Notes under the pieces: generated by a model | Database searches by the model: none | What the model saw: the letters and a program-made list of their open reading frames with translations, nothing else | Told to the model about the DNA's origin: nothing | NCBI GenBank assembly: GCA_037013685.1 | Contig: CM072904.1 | Coordinates: forward strand, 1,302,001-1,366,000 | DNA from: Acridotheres tristis | Taxonomy: Eukaryota > Chordata > Aves > Passeriformes > Sturnidae | Length of the DNA: 64,000 nt | Direction: 5' to 3' | Position numbers and translations under genes: made by a program | Shown here: positions 1 through 25,250 of the stretch, piece after piece | How positions within the stretch are numbered: the first letter of the stretch is position 1 | Layout: the number at the start of each line of letters is the position of its first letter

Positions 1-2
1 GC

Positions 3-3304
<3,302 letters not shown>

Positions 3305-3620
3305 GGATGTGACCCCCAAGAGCTGCCCTGGCAGTGGGCAGCAGGAACTCTGTGCCTGTGGGACATCTGTGGGCAGCAGGGCTGGGGGAGTTGCTCGTTG
3401 GCTTGTGGGTGACAGGGAGGCACCAGAGCTGTCCAGGAGAAAATCCAAACCCTGGGGGCCTTCAGGCCAAGCTCTTGCTCCTGACTGAGCCTCCCTGCAG
3501 CCAGAGGGAGGAAATGAGACACCAGGACCAAGGAACAGATACTTCAGCACCAGGCACACAGCTGGACCTGGGCTTGGACCAGAGGAGACTGCAATTAAAT
3601 AATTCTTCTATGTTAGTTGC

Positions 3621-4888
3621 TGGCCTCTCATTCCATCCTATATTCCCTGGAAAGAACTGTGCTGATGTTACCAAGGAACAGACAGCTCCTCTTCAGCTGA
3701 CAAAAGGGAGGTGAATCCATCTTCTCTTTACTCCTGAAGGTTTTCATCCAATCACAGAATATCCTGAGCTGGAGGGACCCACCAGGATCCCCCAGGGCAG
3801 CCCCTGTCCCTGCCCAGACCCCCCAACAATCCCAGCCTGTCCATCCCTGGCAGCGCTGTCCAAACGCTCCTGGAGCTCTGGCAGCCTCGGGGCCGTGCCC
3901 ATTCCCTGGGGAGCCTGGGCAGTGCCCAGCACCCTCTGGGGGAAGAACCTTGCCCTGAGCTCCAGCCTGAGCCTGCCCTGGCCCAGCTCCAGGTTCCCTG
4001 GCTCCTGTCCCCGTCACAGGGAGCAGAGATTGGAGCTGCCCCTCAGGAGGAAGCTGCAGCCCCTGATAAATCTCCCCTCAGCCTCTCCTTCTCCAGGCTG
4101 AACCAATGACCTCACCCGTCCTCAGCTGATTTTTACACCAGCAGAAATCAAACTTTGCATTGTGAAATTCCTGTAATTTCTCCATTTCTTCTGAGAGCCA
4201 GAGCCCAGGATACACATTCAAAACCTGTTTAAATTTTCCAGGGTGCAACATTTGCAAAACCTCAATTTAAACAAACAAGTACAAAAGTTCTCCCCAGGGC
4301 AGAACAAGACAATCCTACACTGAGTGACCTCACACAGCAAACCCTAAAAAGGAGATGCTGACATGTATTTGAATACCCAGTCCATGGGACAACTCAAGGA
4401 GTAGGACACAAGGTGGTACCTGGAAAAGATTCCCTGGCCTTGGACATCTACTCTAAGTGAATCCAGGGGGATGCAGATCTCCTTCCAGACACACCCATGT
4501 GGAGGCAGGGGAGGGAGGGCACCACGTGCTTCTCCCTCTGAGCTCTCTCTTTAAATGCAAATCAAGTTTGAAGTCACACTCCTACCAAAAAGGAAGGTGA
4601 GAAGGGCAGTAGCAGAAGCTGAACGACACACCAAACCTGAGGGCTCTGTGGTTACTGCAAATGTTTGGAGGACACCTGGGAGCTGAACTTGGAAGGGAGG
4701 GTAGAAGTACACGGATCAAAATTAGAGGAGAAAGTGTACCTGCAGTATAAAAACAGTCCAAAAAGTGGGAAATGCCCCAAGACTTGACACCAACCAAGCC
4801 TGGGCCAACACTGGTGCTTCAAACACACCCAAATTCCAGAGCAGCCATGGCTGCAGCTGCTGTAACACATTGGATTCCTACTTTTTTC
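3621..4888. other. Intergenic gap between WDR31 and PRPF4 ends
   Basis: Apart from the CR1 copy at 3748-4130, nothing recognisable is present. In mammals the single-coding-exon RING gene RNF183 sits in this interval. No open frame here has a RING-like cysteine/histidine pattern. Confidence 0.6.
3748..4130 (-). repeat. CR1 LINE 3' fragment, intergenic
   Basis: Read on the minus strand it is a CR1 3' end. The + strand opens with ATCACAGAATATCCTGAGC (the reversed tail) and continues through CCAGGATCCCCCAGGGCAGC. About 210 bp is nearly identical to the copies at 24930 and 40110, so all belong to one young subfamily. Confidence 0.88.
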
Positions 4889-4894
4889 TTTAAT
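4889..4894 (-). terminator. PRPF4: Candidate PRPF4 poly(A) signal ATTAAA
   Basis: The + strand TTTAAT at 4889-4894 reads ATTAAA on the minus strand, about 62 nt past the TAG. That would give a very short 3' UTR. A more distal signal is possible. Confidence 0.4.
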
Positions 4895-4955
4895 ATAAAA
4901 AGGCAACCGAAAGTCATTAATGTCCCTGTCCCAGTCCGTAACTGCTCCCTCTGAG

Positions 4956-13463
<8,508 letters not shown>

Positions 13464-13600
13464 GGCGGGAGCGGGACCGGGAACAAGACCAGGAATCGAT
13501 AACAAGTCTGGAAGGGGAGCGGGAACAGGAACCAGACAACGTGAACAGAGCGAGATCCGCCGGGCTCGGGCTCCGGCGCCTCACAGCCACTTCCGGGTCG

Positions 13601-13798
13601 CGCAGGGCATGCCGGGAGGTGTGGCGGGGCAAGCGGTGCGCGCAGGGCGCGCCGGGAGATGTGGTGCCTCTCTGAGGGCGGGGCGCGCGGGGCACGCCGG
13701 GAAGCGTGGCGGGGTGAGCGGCGCGCGATGGGAAATGCAGTGCCCCTCTAAGGGCGGGACGCGCAGGGCACGCCGGGAGATGTGACGGGATGGGCGGG
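13601..13798 (+). repeat. 2.5 tandem copies of a 76-bp promoter unit
   Basis: Complete units are 13647-13722 and 13723-13798, with a partial copy of the second half at 13601-13646. The two complete units align without gaps; about 16 positions differ and nearly all are transitions. Each full unit carries two ZNF143-like motifs and one GC box. Confidence 0.85.
13607..13785 (-). promoter_or_regulatory. Five ZNF143/THAP11 (SBS/M4)-like sites
   Basis: Five same-orientation motifs lie at 13607-13624, 13647-13665, 13692-13709, 13723-13741 and 13768-13785. The best copy on the minus strand is ACCACATCTCCCGGCGTGC, which fits the published M4/SBS core ACTAYRNNNCCCR with one mismatch and GCATGCTGGGAGTTGTAGT (reversed) at 15 of 19 positions. 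Binding is inferred. Confidence 0.65.
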
Positions 13799-13847
13799 GC
13801 TCGCTGAGAGCGGGAGCGCTCGGTCCTGTCGCGGGTCGTCGGTCGCG

Positions 13848-13928
13848 ATGCTCCGTCGGAAGCCGACGCGACTGGAGCTGAAGCTGGACGACATCGAGGA
13901 GTTCGAGAGCGTCAGGAAGGAGCTGGAG
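13848..13928 (+). CDS. CDC26: CDC26 coding exon 1
   Basis: Encodes residues 1-27 ([10 protein letters not shown] through VRKELE), phase 0, before donor GTGCGC. It starts 50 bp after the promoter repeat array ends, so the 5' UTR probably overlaps the array. Confidence 0.95.
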
Positions 13929-14174
13929 GTGCGCGCGGGGCCGGACGCGGGGGGTTCGGCCCGCCCCCGGCCCTGACGGCCCGTTCGCCCGCAGAGCCGC
14001 AGGAAGCAGCGGGACGAGGCGGAGGCGGCGGCGGGTGGCGAGGAGGCGGCGGCGATCGGAGCGCTGGGCACGGAGCACAAGAGCCGCGAGCAGCTCATCA
14101 ATGACCGCATCGGGTACAAGCCGCAGCCCAAGGCCAGCGGCCGCACCGCGCACTTCGGCACCTTCGAGTTCTAA
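13848..14174 (+). CDS. CDC26: Anaphase-promoting complex subunit CDC26
   Basis: CDC26 is a small APC/C subunit that binds and stabilises the TPR protein CDC16/APC6 in the nucleus. Two coding exons, 13848-13928 and 13995-14174 (TAA 14172-14174), give 86 residues, against 85 in human. The N-terminal [20 protein letters not shown] is the near-invariant part that inserts into the CDC16 TPR groove. The C-terminal [17 protein letters not shown] and final FGTFEF also match the family. The middle ([18 protein letters not shown]) is low complexity and differs from mammals. The intron is only 66 bp, GC-rich, with donor GTGCGC. The ATG at 13848 is the first in the exon and gives the conserved N-terminus. 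Confidence 0.97.
13995..14174 (+). CDS. CDC26: CDC26 coding exon 2
   Basis: The acceptor is GCCCGCAG ending at 13994. The exon encodes residues 28-86, including the alanine/glutamate-rich spacer and the conserved [12 protein letters not shown] segment. Confidence 0.95.
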   Translation, partial: SRRKQRDEAEAAAGGEEAAAIGALGTEHKSREQLINDRIGYKPQPKASGRTAHFGTFEF

Positions 14175-14297
14175 CGGGAGCTGCCCCGGCACCCCGGGCC
14201 CCAGCCCCGCTCAGCCGGGGCCGAACCGTCCCCCCTCTGAGCTGTTACGTTTTTTGGTTATGTCCGTGAACGCCCCTTGCCCGAGTGTTTTGTTTTA

Positions 14298-14303
14298 AAT
14301 AAA
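14298..14303 (+). terminator. CDC26: CDC26 poly(A) signal AATAAA
   Basis: A canonical AATAAA lies 124 nt after the stop, followed by a T run (TGGTTTTTTTAAG). The mRNA would be under 0.6 kb. Confidence 0.8.
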
Positions 14304-14319
14304 CATGTGGTTTTTTTAA

Positions 14320-15780
14320 GAAAACAATAATAATCCCACGAGCTGCTGTAATCGGCTGCAGTGACCAGGTGGGGATGGGAACACCTGGACCACCCGTTCC
14401 CTGCTCCTGTGGGCAGAGGGATAAAACACTGCGGGAGGATGCTCTGGGAAAGGCATTTGGTGATCTTAAACCAGACAGTGGAGTGTGGCCACCTGAACCT
14501 CCAGCCCTACCTGCTGGCGGCCCCACTGAGGAGAAGTGTCTGATGAGTGTTTTGGGATAAAGGTGCCACAGTTTTGGGTGGCAGGCGCTGCTCTGTCCCG
14601 AGGCAACCAGGAAAGAATCCCCTGTCTGTTAAATCACCCAGTCCCAAATACATCCCAGAGCTGCTTCCCAATCCTTGTCACAGCTGGCATGTGGTCTGGA
14701 CCCTGAGCAGGGAATGGTTGCAGACCTGGATGATGGGCTCAGCCCATGGATGTGGAGTGATAGTCCGTATTTTCTGACTGAGCAACTTCTCCTTTACACT
14801 TCCCTGTTCCACCTCCATCCAGCCCTGCTGCCCTGGTTTGTCCTTGGAATGGAGCTCAGGGCTGTTTGCTACTTGGATCAAAAGCCACCAAATAGCTCCT
14901 TATGGATGGTGTCACATGAAAAGGCCAAGGGCACGTTGATTTCTTCAGCAGGTCCCTGGATTTACCCTCATCAGGTGCCTGGGCAAGTCAGATATGATTT
15001 AGATGAGAGGAAGGTGAGATTTGGGGCAGAGCCCACTCAAAAGGAGTCTGGCACACAGTGGGGTGACCTGAAGGAAGCAACTTAAAAATCTGAGCAGCTT
15101 CTGGCTGCTCCCTGCAGCCTGGGGAAGGAGCAGGGCAGGCTGCCACAGCTCTGGGCTTGCACCAGGACACCTGCAGAGAATTCAGGAATCGGAGGGTCTC
15201 CCTGCCTCTGTACAATGACCAAATCTGTTTTTTCAGCAATCCTCCCAAGTGGACTTCAGGCTTCCCATGTTGTAGGTGCATCAAATTTCAGGTCAGGCTG
15301 GGGAAATGAACAGAACTTCAAACTTTTCCAACTGGAAAGAGCCCCAGACTGGCCTAGGAAAGAGCTGCTTTTCCTGTTTAACACCACATAAAATGATCCA
15401 AGGGCTGCTCTGCTGGCATTCCCAGCAGGCCCCAGCTCTGGAGAGGACACCACCTCAGGAGGTTGCTACAGCTCCCTAGAACTCCTCTCCCCAGCTCTTC
15501 CTTCTCCAGGGCAGGCAGATCCGGGGGGAACCAGTTCCTCTTCTCATCCCTCCCACACCTTCAAAGTGTGATTGAGCTGGAACAGAGAGTTCTCAGTGAA
15601 TCCCCACATTCCCATTCCAGCAGCTTCAGGGCATGTTCTGGGGAGCTGGGGAGGCCCAGGCCAGGCTGCTTCTCACTCCCATCCCACAACAGCTGAACAG
15701 GAACACTGGGCCCTGCTGCTCCCTCTGAGGGTTGCACTGAGGACTGTTCCCAAAATACACCCCCACCACAGTAAAATGCA
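14320..15780. other. Intergenic gap between CDC26 and SLC31A1 ends
   Basis: Both neighbours converge here. Short open frames have no recognisable domain. No RNA gene or clear mobile element was seen. Confidence 0.6.
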
Positions 15781-18700
15781 ATCTATTTTATTGGTTAATT
15801 ATGTACAGGAGATTCTTGATATTCACAGTAACATCAGAGAAGTTACCGCCACAAAGAGCAAGAGTAAAAACAAAACTGACAGTCCACTGTAAACAAAACT
15901 AGAAATCCTGCTGGATTGGGTGGGACTGGCTCCAGACAAACTCAAAAGGCACTCAAAGAAAAGCAACAAAAGCCCACTGAGGGACACAGCCTGGATGCTC
16001 TGAGGTCCCTCCTCCACGATAATCCGGAGGCACAGCATGTGCAGAGCAAACATCAGGGCACAGACACAGGCACAGGATGTCACCCCCAAGCAGGACAGCA
16101 CACCCAAACATGCTACATGTGTGTCAACACAGGAGTTTAAAGTACTCAGGTCTCGTCATCCTTCGAGCCCTCCCCTCCCCGTGTTACCAGGACCACTTTA
16201 AATTCAGCAGAGGGGCTGGGGCTGCCTCAGAGCTGCCAATCCCATCCAGAGGGATTTGTTCAGGCTCAGCTCAGCTCAGGCTCAGCTCAGCACGCAGCAA
16301 GCCCAGGCTGAGAACACGCCGTGGTGGTATCTGGTGGCCAGGGGGAGGCCGGGACACGGGGAGGTTGAGGCTGGATTGTGACACTGAACTGAGGAAAGCA
16401 CAGCCTGGACACGCCCCTTCCCTGGCTGTGCATCAGGGAGCTCAGGAGCAGAGGGGACACAGCCTTGCCCTGCTCTCCTCAGCCATTTCCCTTCTCACCT
16501 TCCCTAGGCAGCCCAGGGTGCCCAAACCACCTCTCGTGCAGGCTGTGGGACCAGCTGGGGCACCTGAGACTCCTGCCTGGGCAGTGTCCCCTCCCTGTGC
16601 ATGCTGCAGAAAGCTGTGTGCCCTCTCTGGGGACAGCATGGGCAGGAGTTGAGCCTTGGAAGCTCATCCTGGGGGGAAACAATTCCAGGGGCACAGGTGG
16701 TAGAAGCAGAACAAGGCAGAAAAGCTTAACAAGAACCAGATTGACATTGCATGAGCCACAGCCTGATCTCCAAGGCATCCCTCAGAGAATTCAAGCCTGG
16801 TCACTTGAATACACAGAAAACTGGTTAAAAGTTGACAGCAAGATTGGGCCAAGCAGCTTCTGTTTCAAAGAGAGACACAGCAAGAGGTATTTGAGGTGAC
16901 CAGTGTCACCACACTGCCACTCCTCACTCCAGCGTGTGATTGTGATGGCAACAACTCCAACCTTTTCCAGAAAAACCAATGGCAGCAGTGGCAACGTCAC
17001 TCTGAGCTCCTTCAGGGGCCAAGCCCTGCAGTGCAAACCTCCCACAACAACCACCACCTCCAGCTTTCAACAGCTCCAGTCTTCTCTGACACTCGGATTT
17101 CCTCTCAGTTCCAGCAGGAGTGGGAAGGGATTGTGCATTTTCTCCGTCCAACACTAACATTCCTCCCAGCTCTCCATGTATGGGGAGGGTCAGGACTCCC
17201 CTCCCATGATTGCCTGGAGGGCACAGGAGAGTTTTACCTTTGTGACAGGTGCATAGAGGGCACCAGTTCTGTCACAGACACAACTCCCTGCAAAGATCAG
17301 ACTGGGGAAGGAAGCACTTTTCCTGTCTCTCAGCAGGAGGTGGCTAGAACTTTTCCATGAAAATAACTTTACCTCTTCCACCCAAATATGAATTTGCTAC
17401 AGAAAGCAGCTATTTAGGAACTTAAGCCTCCTTTTAACTCAACTCCTTTTATTCTCTAGTTGCACTGTCCAGAGAAAACAAGATGTCCAAATAAACAGCT
17501 GGCATCAGCCCAAGAGGGCTGACTTTGGGAGGTGCAATTCAAGCCCTGGTAGCAGCAGCACTGGATTTCCTTAGAGAGGATGGGAGGGTGTGCTCTGTGC
17601 AGGGACAGCAGCACCAGCACCATGGAGCACCCAGGTGCACAGGGATGCCTCACCCTCTAAGGCTCAGGGGCTAAAAAATTTCATTCCAAATATGAGCTTT
17701 CCTCACAGCTGCTGCCAGCAGTCACCAGCAGCATCTTCAGGGGACAAAAAACCTTCCTGTGTGTGCCCAGGCCCTTTATCCCCGCAGGATTCCCTGTTCT
17801 CATGACATCTTCCAGATACCAGTCCCAGTCTGAAAGTGTTGCCAGTTCTCAGTGCCTTTCCCGAATTTCCACTGTCTTCTCTTCCAGCCAGTTACAAGCA
17901 CAAACTGGGCAAGCTGGGTGGAGGGAAGACTCCAGCTTTGCACCACACTCTGCACAACTTTAACCTCCAGGTGCTAAACCAGAGCTGCTTCCCAAGCCTG
18001 GCCTGGCACCAGACAGGCAGGAGGGCAGTTCTGCCCCCTCACAGCCTGTCCTGCCTGGGCACTGAGCAGAGCCCACAGCACTGAGTTCTTCACTGCACCA
18101 CAGCACCTGTCCCCCACTGCACTCCAGGGGAAGAACCTGCACCTCCAGCATGGGCACACTGTGATTATCAAGACAAAGAGGAGTCATCTGGGTCAGGAAT
18201 ACTTTTTGATTAACCCAGGCTCCTCTAAATTTCACCTGAGGAGACACTGAAGGGTGCTGTAATCCTGTGTTTTCCTTCTCCTCTTCCCCAAACCTCTCCT
18301 TTACAGGAACGTGGTTGTCTTCCCTCTTCACCTCCATCCAGGAATACCCTCCAGCCATTTTTAACTTTAGTGTCATGAAATCATTATTTACCTCTTGGCT
18401 CATTTATAGAACCAGTTCAAGCTTAGCTCTAGTTCCATCCAGGTGCAGTTCCACATGAATTTCCTGTGGGATCAATGGTTTATTTGGAATCTTTCTGCCC
18501 TGCAAATACAGAACTATTATCCTACATCTGATCCATAATTAGAAAGGGAAAGCAGCCAAACTCAAGTGTTCTCCCTGGGGGCTGAGTAAAGCTGCTGGAC
18601 ACATCAGATTAACAACACTCATCATCCTCTGGTGGGTTTGGAGGGCAGGTTCATCTAACCACAGAAGCACGCAAGTCACATCCTTGGGTCAAAGTCCTCC

Positions 18701-19246
18701 CTTGCCAGGACACACCTGAGCGTATCTGATGTGCAGCACCAAATCTTTCTCAGAGACTGAGTCCTACAGCAAAAGGTGTCATTGGCCCCAAAAGCCACAA
18801 TGCCAGGGCAATCTCGTCCCCTGGCATTATGTACACATTGCAAGAAAATCAAAATTAAAACAGCCATTCACACATTATTGGCAACTTTGATCTTTTCCTC
18901 ACGTTCATTAAACCCTCACTGACGAGCATTTACAATTTAAAAATAAACTGGTTTTGTTTTCTTTTTAGAATAATAATTTCTACAGTTCTGTCAGCCAACT
19001 AATTTCAATCACAGCATAATCTAAGAATGAAGCAAATCCTGGCCAAGAACGGCTGCCATGGACTCAAGAGTCAAGGGGAACAGCGTGTCCCAGCTCCTCA
19101 CATCCCTGCACCCCTCCAGGAACCCATGGTGAACTCCAGTTGATTTTTTTTTTATCATGATTCTCTTGGCAGCTTAGGAATGCTCCAGTCCTCGGGTGGC
19201 TGCTCTTGCAGGGATGGGGTGGAGAGGCCTGAGGGCACACCCAGTG
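15770..19246 (-). other. SLC31A1: SLC31A1 long 3' UTR
   Basis: The minus strand runs from the stop codon to an AATAAA at 15792-15787 (+ strand TTTATT), giving about 3.5 kb, in line with the long CTR1 UTR of mammals. An alternative signal (TTTATT near 18480) would give a UTR of about 0.8 kb. A CAGCT/GGCTCAGCTC-type direct repeat lies at 16261-16291. The extent is inferred from the hexamer only. Confidence 0.55.
15787..15792 (-). terminator. SLC31A1: Candidate distal SLC31A1 poly(A) signal
   Basis: The + strand TTTATT reads AATAAA on the minus strand, within ACCAATAAAATAG. Confidence 0.55.
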
Positions 19247-22944
<3,698 letters not shown>

Positions 22945-23589
22945 CTTGAGGACACAGAGATTCAGAAAGGCACATAGAAAAGTGGGACCCTGAAAAACAA
23001 ACAAAAAATGAAGCCCTTTTCTAAACACAATGTGGTTTCTCTACTGCATAAGAAAATATTCCAAGCCACTGAGAAGTGCTGCCTGTGGAAGAGTCCTGGA
23101 GCTTCCTCATGGTCCTGCTCTGGCTACAGAGAGCACACAGCAGCACACTTTATACAAGGTGTGTCCCTCTGCAGCCTAATTTGGTTGAGATGGCACCTGG
23201 GGCAAGTGCTCAGCATAAAGGAACATTTCTTATCCACATGAGGAAAAAGACAGAGCCCCTTCCCAATTGCAGTCTTGCAAGGGGCAACAAAATCACAGGC
23301 ACCACTTTAAATTGCATATACTAAAGGATCAGATCACAGGATTTCTCTTAATTGACAGCTATGCATTTTATTGGGAACAGTTTAACACAGAAATTGTGTT
23401 AGTTGGTACAAGACCTACTGCCAGGCAAAGGTCTGCAACTGCTACAGGCAATCCAATTTCATTTCCATGAGCTTTACATTGCCACATCTCCCCTCTAATC
23501 ACATTACCCACAGTGAGAGAAACACTCAAGAGGCTGCCAGTCCCAATCCTTAATCTGATTATAACAAATCAGGGATGTCTGCACAAACT

Positions 23590-23617
23590 AAAAAAAAAAA
23601 ATAAAAAAAATAAAAAT
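23590..23617 (+). repeat. A-rich simple repeat
   Basis: The run is adenine interrupted by a few T, in SLC31A1 intron 1. It may be a poly(A) remnant; no element body was recognised beside it. Confidence 0.8.
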
Positions 23618-24929
23618 ACCCTCCATGGTTACCTGTGAGCATGGCTGCTGCATTCTGCCCCAGCACTGCCTGGGCTGGCAATTGCTGGTGGGAAATGAAA
23701 ATCATCAGGTAGAAACAGCAGTGAGAGAGAAAATAACCTGGGAATACCTGAAAAGCACAGCATCTGTCCTGCTGGACCCTGCCTGGAATCCTCTGTACCC
23801 CCCCACTCCAGTCCTGCACTGAAGTAAAACCAAGGGAAATAAAAAGCAAAGTTCAGACACTTTTTCAAATTAAAGTTTAAAAAGAAAGGAGAGACAGACT
23901 TCCTTCCACATAAACCATCAGGAGAGATTACAAGTATGTTTTTTCAGATTTTTAAGCCAAAAGCATCGTGTTTGAACAGGTAGGCGTGGCTATATTTAGA
24001 TTGAAGAGAGGAAATGAGACTCTAGAAGAGCTTTCTAAACTGAAAGTAGCAAATAAAACCCTGAAAGCGTTTTGGTGGAGTGGTGGAGCTGGCTCAGCAT
24101 GTGACAGTGACCCTGTGCAAGGGACACTGCTGGCCCAGAACACCAGTGCCAGTGCAGCCCTGTGGAACATCCATGACAGGGGATATCCAGGGGCTTTGGG
24201 GTTAAATGAAAGTGAGCAATGAGAGGAATTAAAGATTTGGGGAAGGTAAGGAAACTAACTCCCCAGCAGTGCTGGGAAGGAACTCAAGAGAAAGACAGAA
24301 GTAACACCCAGCAGATATTGAAAGTAAAAAATGCAGGGAAGCACCAAGAAGCGACATCAGGAACCCATAGCTCAGATGTTGCATAGATGTTCTCATCTCT
24401 GTGCTGATGAAGTTTGTAGCCCATCTCTTATTTCATCAGACAACCTCACAATAATCCTCTGTGAAGTAGCTTGTCATGGAATCCAGTGGCACTGGCTAAA
24501 GCAGAATGAATTCTCTGTCCATATTTCTGCTAATATTTTTTAGCTCACTTTGTCCCTGATTTGTGCTGATTGTGTGTGAGACCAGAAAAATGTTTGTGGG
24601 GAGACAAAAAGGAGAGAGAACAATGCAAGCAGTGGCTCAGCTGATACAGAAAGACTTCATTCACAGAATGCCCAGTGTGATTTCCATATGGCACAGCTTG
24701 GATGATTATCCTGTTCCAGAGCTGAAACGTTCAGGCTCTAGAACTGCAGTCCCAAAGTACAAACACTTGGGGAAGGAATCCTCTGCCAAAACACACAAAT
24801 TTCAAATTGTCTTTTGCATCAGGAAAGGAAGAAGAGCCCAAGTGCTTTACCCACAGGATCAAAGGTAAATGTGCTGAGAGGAAAGACGTAACACAAGAAC
24901 TTCCCCTCTCCTGCAGCCAAAATCTCCTG

Positions 24930-25250
24930 GAATCACAGAACCATGGAATATCCTCAGCTGGGGGGGACCCACCAGGATCCCCCAGGGCAGCCCCTGTCCC
25001 TGCCCAGCCCCCCCAACAATCCCAGCCTGTCCATCCCTGGCAGCGCTGTCCAAACGCTCCTGGAGCTCTGGCAGCCTCGGGGCCGTGCCCATTCCCTGGG
25101 GAGCCTGGGCAGTGCCCAGCACCCTCTGGGGGAAGAACCTTGCCCTGATCTCCAGCCTGAGCCTGCCCTGGCCCAGCTCCAGCTGTTCCCTGGCTCCTGT
25201 CCCTGTCACAGGGAGCAGAGATTGGAGCTGCCCCTCTTCTCTCAGTTGAC
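24930..25250 (-). repeat. CR1 fragment in SLC31A1 intron 1
   Basis: It starts ATCACAGAACCATGGAATAT (tail reversed) and continues with the same body as 3748-4130, with only isolated differences. It is sense to SLC31A1. Confidence 0.88.

Noticed and set aside
13581..14192. A 203-codon minus-strand frame over CDC26
   Set aside because: It is antisense to the conserved CDC26 exons and the tandem promoter array.
16261..16291. GCTCA-type direct repeats, considered as a switch-like or CRISPR-like array
   Set aside because: Too short, with no spacers, and located in a presumed 3' UTR.
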